In this document: in pieces, positions 39,739 to 50,081 of the stretch
Position numbering within the stretch: the first letter of the stretch is position 1
Layout: each line of letters begins with the position of its first letter
Origin: a virus
IMG/VR virus record: IMGVR_UViG_3300046543_000437
Span: 1-64,000 of that record
Length of the DNA: 64,000 nucleotides
Reading direction: 5' to 3' (one strand)
The notes under the pieces: model-generated
What the model saw: the letters and a program-made list of their open reading frames with translations, nothing else
What the model was told of the DNA's origin: nothing
Database searches by the model: none
Made by a program: the position numbers and the translations under genes

Positions 39739-42700
39739 TATCCAAATGCCTGACGACGAAGCGTGTTTTGGATGTTGTTCATCGCGTCCAACTGCGCGCC
39801 AGAAGCTCCAGCCATCCACTCATCGAACTGGATCGTCACCTCCGTCAGAAGATTGATGTATTCACGAGTAAGATGAAGCTCACCATAAAGATTATTCATC
39901 CACCCGATCATGTTATTTAGGATTTCTTGCAGCTTGTTATAAAGGTTCTGGTTCCACGATACGTCGTTGTTGTTGGCTCCATTAACAGCGTTATAGACAT
40001 TATTTAACCATCCCGCGAGATTCTGATTAGTCGAATCAACCGAGGCTCTGGTGGCGTTTTCGTAAGCCGTCACCGACCCGATAACACTACTCGCCGACCC
40101 ATAGACCGCGCCGACGATGACATTCGCATCGCTCGCCGCGCTGCCGATGATCGAATTCGCCGACGCCCAAATTGTCGCCACCTCCCAATTGGCGTTGTTC
40201 CAGGCCGACCCGTTGATCGAATCCGCCGAAGCAAAGACCGCCTGAACGATCCCATTGGAGCTGCCCGCCGAAACGCCATACAAGCCGCTGAGCCAAGTGC
40301 TCAGCGTGCCGTTGATCGCGTTGTCCCACGCCACCTGGCTCTGGATGATCGCGTTCGACCAGTTCGCTATCGTGGCGATCTGGTTGTTGTTCTGATCGTT
40401 CAGGAAGCCGCCCAGCCAGTTGACCGCGGCATTGATCGTGTTGATCTCGGCCTGGGTCCACGCCGCGATCTGATTGTAAATATTAGCCGCCCACGCTGCG
40501 TTGGTCGGCACCAGCCAGTTGAAGCCGCTATTGATCGTGCCCACGATCCAGCTTGCGGCCGCTGCGACCGTATCTGAGGTCGTCTGCGCCGCCGACAGTT
40601 GCTGGTCCGCTTTCGCGGCCAAATTGGCGGTGTTCGCGTTTGCTGTCGCCTGCGCGGCATTGCCGGTAGCGACTGTCTGGTTCAGCAAGGCATCCGACTT
40701 CGCCGCCGTCGTATTGACGATCCCCGCCGCCGCAGCGTTGTAGGTCGCGATGCTCTGCTGCGTGCCAAGATCAGCCTGTGCGACGATCGCTTGAGTATTG
40801 GAGGTCGCCGAGGCGACAGCGTGATCGCTCGTCGACTGAGCCGTGGCGGTCAGAATCGCCGTGTGGTTCTCATTGGCCGCCATCAACGAGTTGGTCGTGT
40901 CGGTCGTGCGCTGGGTAATGGTCGCCGCGTCGGCCGTGTTGCCGTCCATGATCGCCTTCGCGTTCGCCGCGCTGGCGGTTTGCAGCGCCGCCGCGTTCGC
41001 CACGTTATTGTTGATCGTGGCGATCGCATTGTTGCTGTTCGCGGAGATAAGGCTCGCCGAATTGGCAACGTTGTTGTCGAGGACCGCCTGCGTCCCGGCG
41101 GCAAGGTCCGAGCCGGTGCTGATCACCGCCGCCGTGGTGACGCCCGTCGCATCGACGATCGTGCCGGTGCCGGTCATCAAGGTCGCCGTCTGGGCGACGA
41201 ACTGCGTGGCCGTGCCACCGACGATCGTTGCCGCGCCGTTCAGCGTGGCATTGGTCATGTCGACGCTGGTCGATATCGTCGTCGCCACGATGTTGTCGTT
41301 GGCCGACTTGGCGGCGCTGATCACGCCCTGCGTCGTCGAGATCGCGTTGTCGGTGATCTGCTTGGCCGCGTCGATCCCGGCATTGATCAGCGACAGCGAA
41401 TTGGCATTGCTGACATTGGTCGTCGTCGCCGTGTCATCGGTGATCGCGTTGACCACATCGGTCGTGGTCTTGTCCTGCGTCTGCGTGAGGCCCGTCCCGA
41501 GCAGCGCGGTCAACTGATCCTGCACCTGTTTAAAGATCGCCTGCCCCGGCGCGCTCGATGCGTAATAGTCGCTGACGTTTGTCAGCAAGGTCTGCGCTGC
41601 CGTGGTGATCTGAGACAAAGCAGTTTCGTCGCCGCCCTGTGCCGCAGCCAGCGTCGTATTGTACTGCGACTGCGCCGCATCAAGTCGGCTCTTGCCCGAG
41701 GTGAACACGCTCGATTGGGTCTGAAGCTGGTTGAGGTACGCTTGGATATTCGCCTGATCCTGCAACACCTTCGCTGCGCGCGCCGAGGCGTCCGCACCGT
41801 CATTCGTCGCCTTGACAGCCGCCTCGGCCTCGTCGACCCACGCCGCGAAAGCCGGGTTCAGTTGGGCTAGGACAGCACGGGCCGATTCCATCTGATCGTT
41901 AGTCAGCGCCATCAAAATATTCAGCGCCGCGCGATGCTCGGTTTCCTGCACCTGAGCATCCTGATCGGGGCCAAGACCAAGCGACTTGTTGGTCGCTTGG
42001 GTGGCGATCCGCGCCTTGTCCAGATCGCGAAGCTGCGCCAGAAATCCTTGGTTGGCCGCCGTGTAAGAGTCCTGTTGATTTTGATAAATCTGGGCTTGCT
42101 GGTTCTGGGCAGCGATCAATGCCTCGGACGCCAGAGCCGCATCCCGCGCCGAAGCGGCCAGCGCCGGAAGGTCATTACCAAGATCACCAAACGCAGCAAT
42201 GACCGCATTAAGCTGCGTGCTGTTTAGTTGAGCAAACATCGTCTTCAAAGAAGCGTCAAATGTCTGACCCAATTTGTCGAAAACAGTAGTGCTGGCACCG
42301 ATCGCCGACGCTTCGCGAGCCATCGATGCATAGTTATCGACGAGAGACTGAACACCGTTCAGGAAGTCATTTCCGGTCGCGGTGTTGTACGCCGCGTCAA
42401 CCGCCTTGGCGAAATCGACATTGATCCGCTTCGTCGCCTCCGCCAACGCCGCGTTGATCGGGTCGATCGACAGCCCGTATTGCTGGGCCTGCGTGGTCAA
42501 CTGAGCGAACGTATCGGTGATCTGCGACATCGCTTGTTCAAACGGCCCCGCCTGCTGGGCTCCACTCTCGATGCTTTGGAAGGCAGAGTCGGCAGCGGTT
42601 ACGATGGTGTCGTAAATCTTCGAGAAATTTACAGCGGTCGTCAGTTGGGTCGTGTCTTGGATTTGGTTGATGTCGAGCGACCCGACAGCTTTTTGCAACG

Positions 42701-45700
42701 TCGGGCTCAAGGCGGATAGGTCACGATGCTCGAAAAGGAACTGAGCGACTTCTTGAACGACCGCACCCGCGTCCGAGCCGGTGAAACTTTTGACCCCTTC
42801 GCCCGACGCGATGTTCACCTTGATGCCATCCCGCGACCCGGCCTGCGCGATCAACGTCGCCTGGGGCAGGACCGACGCACCAAGAATCTGGGTGATGTTA
42901 GCCAACGTCGTCGAAATCGGCTGAAGGATGCCCTGCGCCGCCTGATCGTTGGCGGCCACACCGCCGCTGGTGAACGCGCCCAATTGGCCGGTCGCCAGAT
43001 TGAGCGAGCCGCTCCCGGCGTTGTTGGCGGGCTTGGGGCCAAAAAAGCCACCGAGTAAGCCGCCCGCCGAGCCGCCGATAAGACCGCCGAGAAAAGGCAT
43101 GCCGATAAGCGAGCCCAAGAGTGTGCCGGCGATAGCGCCGCCGGTCGAGCCGATCATGCCGCCGGTCGATTTTCCACCACCGATCATCGGCCCGATGAAC
43201 ATGTTGGCGAGCGACCCCACGGTCGCGCCGGCACCGATACCACCAAGCGCACTTGTCAGCGTGGTGCCGCCAAACAGACCAGACGCAACACCCCCGCCAG
43301 CAACATCCGACGTGACGCCCGCCGCGTTTGAAAAGATACCGGCACCGGCACCAGTGCCTTGGGTCAAACCAGTGGGCGCAAAGCCAAGCGAAGTGCCGAC
43401 ATTATTATTCAGGAAATTGCCCAGCCCGCCGAATATCCCGCCGCTGCCGCCGCCGCCAAAAAGGCCCGACCCGGTATTTGCCAGCGAGCCGACGCTCGAA
43501 ACGGTACTGAGCGTACCAGTGAGATTGCCCTCTTTGTCTCTTTGCTCCAGGGTTATCGGAGCGCCAGTGGCACCGCTAGTACCTTGGCCCCCACCACCAA
43601 GGCTACCTCCGAAGATACCGCTCAACAAACTCGCGCCGCCGCCACCGCCAAACGTCCCGAAATTCGACGCCGCGCCGCCAAAGTTCAGCATCCCCAGTAG
43701 CGACCCGATGGCGGGCTTGATGACCGACATCGAAATAAGCTGCGACTCAAGCTGCACCAAGGCATCCTTGAAGATCGTGTGCCACGCAGTGATCTTCTTT
43801 CCGCTGAGTGCGTTCGAGACGTTCTGGGTTATCGCTTGGTCGATGGTCTGACCAACACCCACCAATACGTCGTTGAGCCGTTGCGCGCTGCGCTGTTGTT
43901 CGGCAAGAGCAATGTTCGCCTCTTGCAACGAATCGACGTTCTTAAGTAAAGCTTGGGACTCCGCGCTGTTTAAATCCTTGCCCTTGCTCAAGAGGAACTG
44001 CTTCGTCTGCAACAAGGCGACTTGGCGCTGGATTTCTTCAGTGGTCTGGAAAGCGTACTGAGCCTCGACCTTGTCGATATCAATCTGATCCTTGTTCGCG
44101 TTGATCTGTTTTGCTATTTCCACTGAAGTCTGCGCCGCGTCATTCTTCTTGATGAGCGCCAGCGTCACCGCCTCAAGGTTCTTTGCTTCCGCGATATACG
44201 CCGCATTGCCGGTCGCTTCAGCCTTGGCGACCACATCGTGCGTAGCACTCGTCGCCTGGTTCTGAAGCTCCATGTCATGCTGAGCCGCTGCGCCACCTTT
44301 TGTGGCTTCAGCCAGACGCTCAGTTTCCTTGGTTTGTAGCTGAAGACCTGGGATCGCCTTGGCGCTGGCGGTCAGCGCCTCGGTAGCTTGCTGGTTCAGA
44401 ATCCGTTGGGTCTGTTGCGCGACATCGCCGCCGTGTTCCATAACATCGACACGGGCCTGTTCCGCCGCCGCCGCTTTAATGCCAGCCTGCTCACTATCTA
44501 GATAAGCATTTGCAACACCTTCCGCCCCCTTGATAGCAAGGTCAGCCTTCTGGTTGGCAGTATCTTGTGCGACCCCCTGCTCTTTTAGCGAATTATTGTA
44601 ACGATTAACTCCAGCAATTTCTGCCAACTTCTCATTTTTACTGGTGGCGAGTTCTTGATTATATGCAGCGTAAGCCTCAGTTCTCGCCCTGGCGATTGGG
44701 CCGCTCAGTGTTTCATTGACCGTAACACTCTGGCCGAGCAATCTATTCTGCTCAGCCAAAGCAGCGTCAAGAGCCGCGACGGCTTTCGGATCTTGGCTAA
44801 CAAACGGCCCACCACCCCCACCAGCGACACTGCCACTTAGATTGGCAGCAAGGCCAGTAACTGTCGGTGCGCCCCTAAACCCGATATGACCAATATCGGG
44901 TGGCGAGGTCGCGCTGATCGGCCCACCGTTTGCCCCGAACAGCGCGCCGTTTTCCATGAACGGCAGCAATGCCGGATATTTCTGCCCAATGAACGCTGCG
45001 GCGTTTTGAAACGTCTGCCCGTAAAGACCGCCAGGTGTCGTATCGGGTCCGACATTCGGGTATTCCTGCCCGGTCGTCGTATTGATGATTTTGTAGTCGA
45101 ACGCCCCGCCAGCAGCCGGGTTGTGTGCCGTATTCGCGCCGACCGAAGAATTTGATTTAGTACGACCGATGCTGGTGATGACGATCCCGTAACCGGGGGG
45201 AAGCTGAGTGACCACATTCTGCATCGTGTCGATATAAGCCGGGGCATTAGGTGTCATAACCACACCCGGCCTGACCGTAGCTCTGTTCCCGCTGAGCAGC
45301 GTCCCGTAATCACCGCCGTAGGTTGGCGTCGTCGTTCCGAAGCCGGGTGCCGGGGCACCACTGCTAGCTACATTGCCTGTGGCTAAGGGCGCACCTTCTA
45401 TCGATAGCCCATGCTTTTCCATAAACTTAGCACTGAAAATCGCACCCTTCTCTATCAGGTTGGTCAGATCAACCGCCAACTGCGTCAGATTTTCTTGCGC
45501 CAGTTTAAAGGCACTACCTTTGGAAAGAGCGTCCAGAAGTCCGTTCCACGCACTGCGAAACTTCTCGGCTGCCTTAGTCGAATCGTCAGTATTGCCGGCA
45601 AGAGCTTTGGCCTGATCTCTGATGTCCCTAAAGGCGCGATTCATCGCTTCAGCGCCCTTGCCCTCCTGGGCCATAGTTATCAAGTTTCCCGCTTCCGCCT

Positions 45701-47714
45701 TGTCGATCGCGTGAATGCTGAAGGCAAAATCAACCATCGTCTGGATGCTGCCATCCATAGCAGCTTGAAAATCTTTGATGCCTTGCGTCACATCGACGTT
45801 GCGAATCCTGGCAGTGGCAATCGCGACCTCAGTGATCTCTTTGGCATAATCGGGATTAATCTTTGTATTGCGAGCAAGATCGGAGACAAACTTATTGGCA
45901 TCCGCCGCCGCTACACCGACGTTTCGCAGCGCCAACGCGGCGTCTTCCATCCCTTTGATGGTCGTGCTTGAATTGTCACCGACCGTGCCGAGCGCGTTAT
46001 TGAACTCCTTGATCGCTGCCGTATTGGAAATGGCCCGCGCAAGAATGACCGCGAACCCGACCGCAAGCGCCGCCAGCGCCGTCACCGCGAGGGTGGTCGG
46101 CGTGATCATCCCCACGATGGCGTCCTTCACGCCCCTTAAGACCGGCCCGACACCGCCGCCTTGGGCGAAGGCTTGGATGACCTGCCCACCTTGCTGAACA
46201 AGGATCGTGAACGGGCTTTGACCACTTAGCAAACCAGAGGCGATATCGTTAAGCTGAAACCCCATGTTGGTGACTGCGGCATTAAGCTGCCCAGTTGTCT
46301 GGGTCGCCTTACCCGTTTGATTGCTAGAGTGATCTAGGTTGCTGCTGAGACTTTTAAGTGCAGAATCGTATCGCTGGGTCTCTGTTGTCAGCGCCCCTTG
46401 AAGCTCTGCTTGAGTTTTAATTGCCCCTACATTGTAAGCTTTGTTTATCGCCGCTACTTCCTTCTCATGCTCCTTTTCCATTGCGACCAGCGGCACATAT
46501 TTGAGCCGCAGCCGATCAACCTCATCGGCAAAGGCTTTGATCTGAGCGTCCTGGTCTTGCGGCATCGCCAGGCCGCGCTGGGCTTCCTTGGCCGCATTGA
46601 TCGACTCGATGGCGCGAGCGAACGAAGCCTGTATCTTGTCGACTTCTGCGCGCCACTGATCCGCGCTGACGGCGTTCAGCATGAACGCTGAACCGATCTC
46701 CTTCAGCGCCGCGAGTTGCTGTTGCTCGGCGGCGTAGACCGGGTCGAACTTGGTCTTCAGCCGGTCAACCTCATCATTAAACGCCTTGATGTGATTGACG
46801 GCTTCCTGCGGGAAAATCTTGTCTGCCGTCGTGGTTGGGGTAGCCTGACCAGACGCCTTGTCTCGCGCCGCGGCCGCTTCCTGTAACGCCTTGTTGGCTT
46901 GCTCCTGGTCAAGCCGTCCAGCCGAAACCAGCATATTGACTTCAGACTGAACCTTGGCGAACCGCGCCGCGGCCGTTCCCACCTTGTCGTAAAGCGGAAC
47001 AAGCTCCTCGATCTTCTTGTTGTAGGCAAGAACCTGGGCGTCCATGCCGGTGGTGAACGCCGCCTTGGCATCGTTCGCCGCGCTCTGCAAGGCGACGACC
47101 TGTTTCTCGTAGGCAAGGGTCGTCTGCGCGACTGCGGTCGCGTGTTCAGTCTGGCTTATCGCCCCTAGGCGAAGCGCGCTATCGACCTCCTTCATCGTGG
47201 TGGCGAATTCAGCCGCTGCCACAGTCAACGGAGAATATTTCGCCCTCAGTCGATCGATCTCTGCCGCATAAGCCGTGATGTGGCCGACCGCCGCCTCGAC
47301 AGCTCCACTGTATTCCTGGGTGGCTGTGGTAGTTTTATCGAGTGCAGCGATAGTCTGCTGCATCTTCGCCGTCACCAGTTCCAGCGCCTTCGCCCTCGCC
47401 TCTTCAGTCCCGGTCCCCTCCTCGGACATTCTGGAAAGTTGCTGAACGCGATTTGCATAGGCGAAGGCAGCAGCGGACGCCTTGTCATGTGCCGTGATGA
47501 CTTTCGTCAATTCAGTAGTCGTAGTCCGCGTAGCCTTGGTTATCTTCTCGTTGCTGACGCTTACGCCTTCAGCGGCATCCGCCACCTTTTTTGAAGACTT
47601 GGCGACCTTCTCCTGGGTCGCATCAAGCAGACGCAGCGCGATATCGGTGTCAGAGAGCTTATCAGCCCCCTCCACCAACAGCTTGACGATAAGGGTATCG
47701 ACAAGACTAGCCAC
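39738..47714 (-). CDS. tape measure protein with embedded M15-like peptidase, 2658 aa
   Basis: The longest gene of the window. It has helical, alanine/glutamine-rich N- and C-terminal rods and a conserved tape-measure core (MGFQLNDIASGLLSGQSPFT near 483) followed by a hydrophobic helix (530-560). A peptidase-like domain at about 820-945 carries TAHNPAAGGAFDYK (H and D) and DIGHIGF (H). A glycine-rich membrane-like region (about 1480-1560) follows, and then a long low-complexity end. At 0.15 nm per residue the tail would be near 400 nm. The embedded peptidase would open the wall during DNA entry. Confidence 0.92.
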   Translation of the reverse strand: MASLVDTLIVKLLVEGADKLSDTDIALRLLDATQEKVAKSSKKVADAAEGVSVSNEKITKATRTTTTELTKVITAHDKASAAAFAYANRVQQLSRMSEEGTGTEEARAKALELVTAKMQQTIAALDKTTTATQEYSGAVEAAVGHITAYAAEIDRLRAKYSPLTVAAAEFATTMKEVDSALRLGAISQTEHATAVAQTTLAYEKQVVALQSAANDAKAAFTTGMDAQVLAYNKKIEELVPLYDKVGTAAARFAKVQSEVNMLVSAGRLDQEQANKALQEAAAARDKASGQATPTTTADKIFPQEAVNHIKAFNDEVDRLKTKFDPVYAAEQQQLAALKEIGSAFMLNAVSADQWRAEVDKIQASFARAIESINAAKEAQRGLAMPQDQDAQIKAFADEVDRLRLKYVPLVAMEKEHEKEVAAINKAYNVGAIKTQAELQGALTTETQRYDSALKSLSSNLDHSSNQTGKATQTTGQLNAAVTNMGFQLNDIASGLLSGQSPFTILVQQGGQVIQAFAQGGGVGPVLRGVKDAIVGMITPTTLAVTALAALAVGFAVILARAISNTAAIKEFNNALGTVGDNSSTTIKGMEDAALALRNVGVAAADANKFVSDLARNTKINPDYAKEITEVAIATARIRNVDVTQGIKDFQAAMDGSIQTMVDFAFSIHAIDKAEAGNLITMAQEGKGAEAMNRAFRDIRDQAKALAGNTDDSTKAAEKFRSAWNGLLDALSKGSAFKLAQENLTQLAVDLTNLIEKGAIFSAKFMEKHGLSIEGAPLATGNVASSGAPAPGFGTTTPTYGGDYGTLLSGNRATVRPGVVMTPNAPAYIDTMQNVVTQLPPGYGIVITSIGRTKSNSSVGANTAHNPAAGGAFDYKIINTTTGQEYPNVGPDTTPGGLYGQTFQNAAAFIGQKYPALLPFMENGALFGANGGPISATSPPDIGHIGFRGAPTVTGLAANLSGSVAGGGGGPFVSQDPKAVAALDAALAEQNRLLGQSVTVNETLSGPIARARTEAYAAYNQELATSKNEKLAEIAGVNRYNNSLKEQGVAQDTANQKADLAIKGAEGVANAYLDSEQAGIKAAAAEQARVDVMEHGGDVAQQTQRILNQQATEALTASAKAIPGLQLQTKETERLAEATKGGAAAQHDMELQNQATSATHDVVAKAEATGNAAYIAEAKNLEAVTLALIKKNDAAQTSVEIAKQINANKDQIDIDKVEAQYAFQTTEEIQRQVALLQTKQFLLSKGKDLNSAESQALLKNVDSLQEANIALAEQQRSAQRLNDVLVGVGQTIDQAITQNVSNALSGKKITAWHTIFKDALVQLESQLISMSVIKPAIGSLLGMLNFGGAASNFGTFGGGGGASLLSGIFGGSLGGGGQGTSGATGAPITLEQRDKEGNLTGTLSTVSSVGSLANTGSGLFGGGGSGGIFGGLGNFLNNNVGTSLGFAPTGLTQGTGAGAGIFSNAAGVTSDVAGGGVASGLFGGTTLTSALGGIGAGATVGSLANMFIGPMIGGGKSTGGMIGSTGGAIAGTLLGSLIGMPFLGGLIGGSAGGLLGGFFGPKPANNAGSGSLNLATGQLGAFTSGGVAANDQAAQGILQPISTTLANITQILGASVLPQATLIAQAGSRDGIKVNIASGEGVKSFTGSDAGAVVQEVAQFLFEHRDLSALSPTLQKAVGSLDINQIQDTTQLTTAVNFSKIYDTIVTAADSAFQSIESGAQQAGPFEQAMSQITDTFAQLTTQAQQYGLSIDPINAALAEATKRINVDFAKAVDAAYNTATGNDFLNGVQSLVDNYASMAREASAIGASTTVFDKLGQTFDASLKTMFAQLNSTQLNAVIAAFGDLGNDLPALAASARDAALASEALIAAQNQQAQIYQNQQDSYTAANQGFLAQLRDLDKARIATQATNKSLGLGPDQDAQVQETEHRAALNILMALTNDQMESARAVLAQLNPAFAAWVDEAEAAVKATNDGADASARAAKVLQDQANIQAYLNQLQTQSSVFTSGKSRLDAAQSQYNTTLAAAQGGDETALSQITTAAQTLLTNVSDYYASSAPGQAIFKQVQDQLTALLGTGLTQTQDKTTTDVVNAITDDTATTTNVSNANSLSLINAGIDAAKQITDNAISTTQGVISAAKSANDNIVATTISTSVDMTNATLNGAATIVGGTATQFVAQTATLMTGTGTIVDATGVTTAAVISTGSDLAAGTQAVLDNNVANSASLISANSNNAIATINNNVANAAALQTASAANAKAIMDGNTADAATITQRTTDTTNSLMAANENHTAILTATAQSTSDHAVASATSNTQAIVAQADLGTQQSIATYNAAAAGIVNTTAAKSDALLNQTVATGNAAQATANANTANLAAKADQQLSAAQTTSDTVAAAASWIVGTINSGFNWLVPTNAAWAANIYNQIAAWTQAEINTINAAVNWLGGFLNDQNNNQIATIANWSNAIIQSQVAWDNAINGTLSTWLSGLYGVSAGSSNGIVQAVFASADSINGSAWNNANWEVATIWASANSIIGSAASDANVIVGAVYGSASSVIGSVTAYENATRASVDSTNQNLAGWLNNVYNAVNGANNNDVSWNQNLYNKLQEILNNMIGWMNNLYGELHLTREYINLLTEVTIQFDEWMAGASGAQLDAMNNIQNTLRRQAFG

Positions 47715-47737
47715 GGTTCACTTCCACCTCGTTTTGA

Positions 47738-48651
47738 TCACCTCGGTAGCGACAACCCGCGCCTCGGTCCCGACCCGGCACTGCCCATCCGGGCTTGCGC
47801 TACCGCGTCCGGTGATTGACGGTTGCTACGGTTCTCGGCTTCGCTCTTCTCAGCCGAAATGCTCGCCCGCAGCATCCCAAGCTGCACCAGCGTCTTCGCT
47901 TCCCACGGCTCCAATTGACCGACATCAGCCAACGCCTGCCACGCTCGCAAAGCTTCCCAGGTGATAACCGGCGGGGCGAACCCGTTGGGCGCGAGGCCAA
48001 ACGAGATCTCCTCAAACCAACCCCAGAGATAATCCAAGACGCTGGGAAACTGCGGACCATCATCGATGACCGGCAGCTTGACCGGCTGATCACGGCGGCT
48101 GGCAGGGCGCAGCGCGGCAGGTATCTTGGCCCACTGCGCCGCGCCAGATTCCAGATGCTCGCGCTCAGTCGAACCGTCTACCGTTTTGCGGTTGGCTCTG
48201 AACTCGACTTCAGCCCATTCGATAAGGTCGAAGACGAGGCTGGCGTAAAATTTCCCCGATCAGCCGCGAATTCATCGACCTGCTCGCGGATCCAAGTGAC
48301 CTTGTCATAGACCTTGCGAGCGTTCTCTGCCGTGAACGGCAGCCCCAGCGGCTCGCCATCTGGCGTCAACAGGAACCAGCCGGTCGTCAGCGCCACCAGA
48401 AGGTCTGTCGCCTCCGCTTCCAGTTCCTCCGGCGACAAGCGGCCGCGGCCTCGCATGTTGAGGCGGCGGCGCTGGGTTTCACGGTTATGCTTGCGAGCGA
48501 TGTCGGAGTCGGAGGAATAGATCTCGATGTAGGCTTCGTGTCCTTCCGCGTCACGAAGCGGCTGGCGGCTCTGATAGTGCAGCAACGGCATGCGTTGTGC
48601 CTTGTCGACAGCGAGAGACAACGCGCTGAGCGCGGCATCGATATCAGACAT
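47738..48651 (-). CDS. G-T tail assembly chaperone, frameshift product, about 304 aa
   Basis: Reading the 157-residue G frame to the slippery site and then shifting -1 gives a continuous protein. It continues as FYASLVFDLIEWAEVEFRAN and ends at 47738, 23 bases before the tape measure start. The extra part (169 residues) has coherent aromatic-rich sequence (DYLWGWFEEISFGLAPNGF) and its own later ATG at 48037. This is the lambda G/GT arrangement, in which the long form binds the tape measure and recruits tube protein. Confidence 0.85.
48178..48651 (-). CDS. G-type tail assembly chaperone, 157 aa
   Basis: Located between tail tube and tape measure. Helical with a charged middle (ARKHNRETQRRRLNMRGRGR) and an FLLTPDGEPLGLPFTAENAR segment. 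The unshifted product ends at 48178. It has the conserved leader hairpin and a ribosome site (AGAAGGA) in front, and follows a terminator. The known role of the family is to bind the tape measure and keep it soluble until the tube is built. Confidence 0.85.
   Translation of the reverse strand: MSDIDAALSALSLAVDKAQRMPLLHYQSRQPLRDAEGHEAYIEIYSSDSDIARKHNRETQRRRLNMRGRGRLSPEELEAEATDLLVALTTGWFLLTPDGEPLGLPFTAENARKVYDKVTWIREQVDEFAADRGNFTPASSSTLSNGLKSSSEPTAKR
48247..48256 (-). promoter_or_regulatory. -1 ribosomal frameshift site (double slippery heptamer)
   Basis: On the coding strand the bases read GGGAAATTTT, preceded by CG in frame as CGG-GGA-AAT-TTT. Two heptamers overlap: G-GGA-AAT (close to lambda's G-GGA-AAG) and A-AAT-TTT. 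Both allow -1 slippage into the T frame. Confidence 0.86.
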
Positions 48652-48658
48652 TGGCGGT

Positions 48659-48692
48659 CCTTCTGAGGGAAAGGCGCGTCATCGCGACGGGC
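48659..48692 (-). promoter_or_regulatory. leader hairpin element before the chaperone gene
   Basis: Coding-strand stem GCCCGTC, loop GCGAT, stem GACGCGC, ending 22 bases before the start codon at 48651. It is a variant of the elements before the tail tube and capsid genes. Confidence 0.68.
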
Positions 48693-48701
48693 CAGTGGCG
48701 G

Positions 48702-48738
48702 AAAAAGGAGACGCGCCACCCGCCAGCAGCGCGTCTCC
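48702..48738 (-). terminator. intrinsic terminator after tail tube gene
   Basis: The coding strand has a ten-pair perfect stem GGAGACGCGC / GCGCGTCTCC (48729-48738 and 48707-48716) around a 12-base loop, followed by TTTTT (48702-48706). It stands between the tail tube stop and the chaperone gene, so it probably lowers transcription past the abundant tube gene. Confidence 0.85.
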
Positions 48739-48807
48739 CGGTAGCGCACTACCATCCGCTTGCGCGGACGGCTGTCCTGTGGCGGCAGGAATGAATGACG
48801 AGAACGG

Positions 48808-50073
48808 TTAGACCGCCTCGGTGTCGGTCATCATAAAAGTGGTCTGCGGTACGCCGGCGGCGGAACCGACATATTTCAAGGCGGTGAAGGGCATGGTGAG
48901 GGTCTGCGCGCCCATCCCGGTCACCGCGACATCGGCGTCCGAAAATTTGACCCGCGGGAGGTAGATGGCGGTTGCCGGAGCGCCGGGGTCTTGGGTAGTC
49001 GTCAGATACGCCAGGATGTCGATCTCGTCCTCGTCCAGGAAATTGCGGACGAGTTCGAGGTCTTCCAGCATCGCGGTCACCTGCCCGGTGACCGCCGCGG
49101 ATCCAAGGAAGACTTCAGGCACGAAATCCTGACCGACGACCGCATCGGAACTCGGCGACAGCTCCATCGAGATATCGAGGCCGGTAACCACGCCGACCAC
49201 TGAACCGTTGAGCCGCAGCATCCCGTTGACGGCGGCAAAAATGCCGGTCGTCGTTTCGGGATCGGGCGTCGTGAAGAACGGTGCCGGGGTCGTTGTGGCG
49301 GCATCGAACACCTCCATATCACGGCCCATCATCGTGAATTCGATGGTCGACAGCCCAGAAGCCGGAAGGCCCAGCTTGAAGCCGCCGACGCGAACCTCGG
49401 TGAACAGGCGTGAGACGTTGATGTCTTCGTGGAAGGATTCGATGGCGAACTTCCGCGAAACGAACCCGGTCGACGGGATGATCAGGTTCGACCCGACCGT
49501 ATCGAGCGTAAAGGTCGTCACGGGAGTAACCATCGTGAACGGCGCCGGGAAGACCTTGGCGACCTCGTTGGTAGGGCCGCTAAAGCCGACAACGATGAAG
49601 TTCGTTCCGTTGTTGGCCGTACCGCCGCCGGTCAGACCGCCAAGCCGGAAGATGCTGCCGACATGCAGTCCGAGCGCCACCGGATCACCTCCACCGAAAG
49701 TGATCGTCGATGCCCCCGCATCAGACGCGATGCTGGTCAACTGGGTTGCCGTGAGAGCCAACGGCGGCGTGGCGGTGCCGCGCGTTGCTGCCTCAAAGAA
49801 GTCGAAGTAGGTCGCGGGCGAGAACTCGCCCGTGATCCCCCCGGTGACCCGGCGGGTGCCGTGGCGGAAGTCCACGATCTGCCGGTCAGAGCGGATTTCG
49901 GTCGCCTGGTAAGTATCCTTGGCGAGCTTGAGGGTGGTCGCGACCCGGCGCAGCGTCTGTGCGCCGATCTGGCCGGGATCGGTCGATGACACCGGCTGAC
50001 TGTTGGAATCAATCAAACCAGTGACATAGGGCTTGTAAGAGATTCTGGCTGATACGCCTTCTGCCAAGGACAT
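48808..50073 (-). CDS. major tail tube protein, 421 aa
   Basis: It begins MSLAEGVSARISYKPY and is beta-rich with repeated threonine/glycine strands, as tube proteins are. The tube-forming core is followed by long extra beta domains, so it is larger than typical (150-250). It lies directly before the G/GT chaperone, as in lambda (gene V, then G-T, then H). The start at 50073 has GGAG nine bases ahead and the conserved leader hairpin. The upstream open extension is in the leader and was left out. Confidence 0.82.
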   Translation of the reverse strand: MSLAEGVSARISYKPYVTGLIDSNSQPVSSTDPGQIGAQTLRRVATTLKLAKDTYQATEIRSDRQIVDFRHGTRRVTGGITGEFSPATYFDFFEAATRGTATPPLALTATQLTSIASDAGASTITFGGGDPVALGLHVGSIFRLGGLTGGGTANNGTNFIVVGFSGPTNEVAKVFPAPFTMVTPVTTFTLDTVGSNLIIPSTGFVSRKFAIESFHEDINVSRLFTEVRVGGFKLGLPASGLSTIEFTMMGRDMEVFDAATTTPAPFFTTPDPETTTGIFAAVNGMLRLNGSVVGVVTGLDISMELSPSSDAVVGQDFVPEVFLGSAAVTGQVTAMLEDLELVRNFLDEDEIDILAYLTTTQDPGAPATAIYLPRVKFSDADVAVTGMGAQTLTMPFTALKYVGSAAGVPQTTFMMTDTEAV

Positions 50074-50081
50074 AGTGGGCA

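Noticed and set aside
40599-41870. 423-codon plus frame inside the tape measure gene
   Set aside because: Arginine/valine-rich antisense shadow of the repetitive alanine/threonine coding region.
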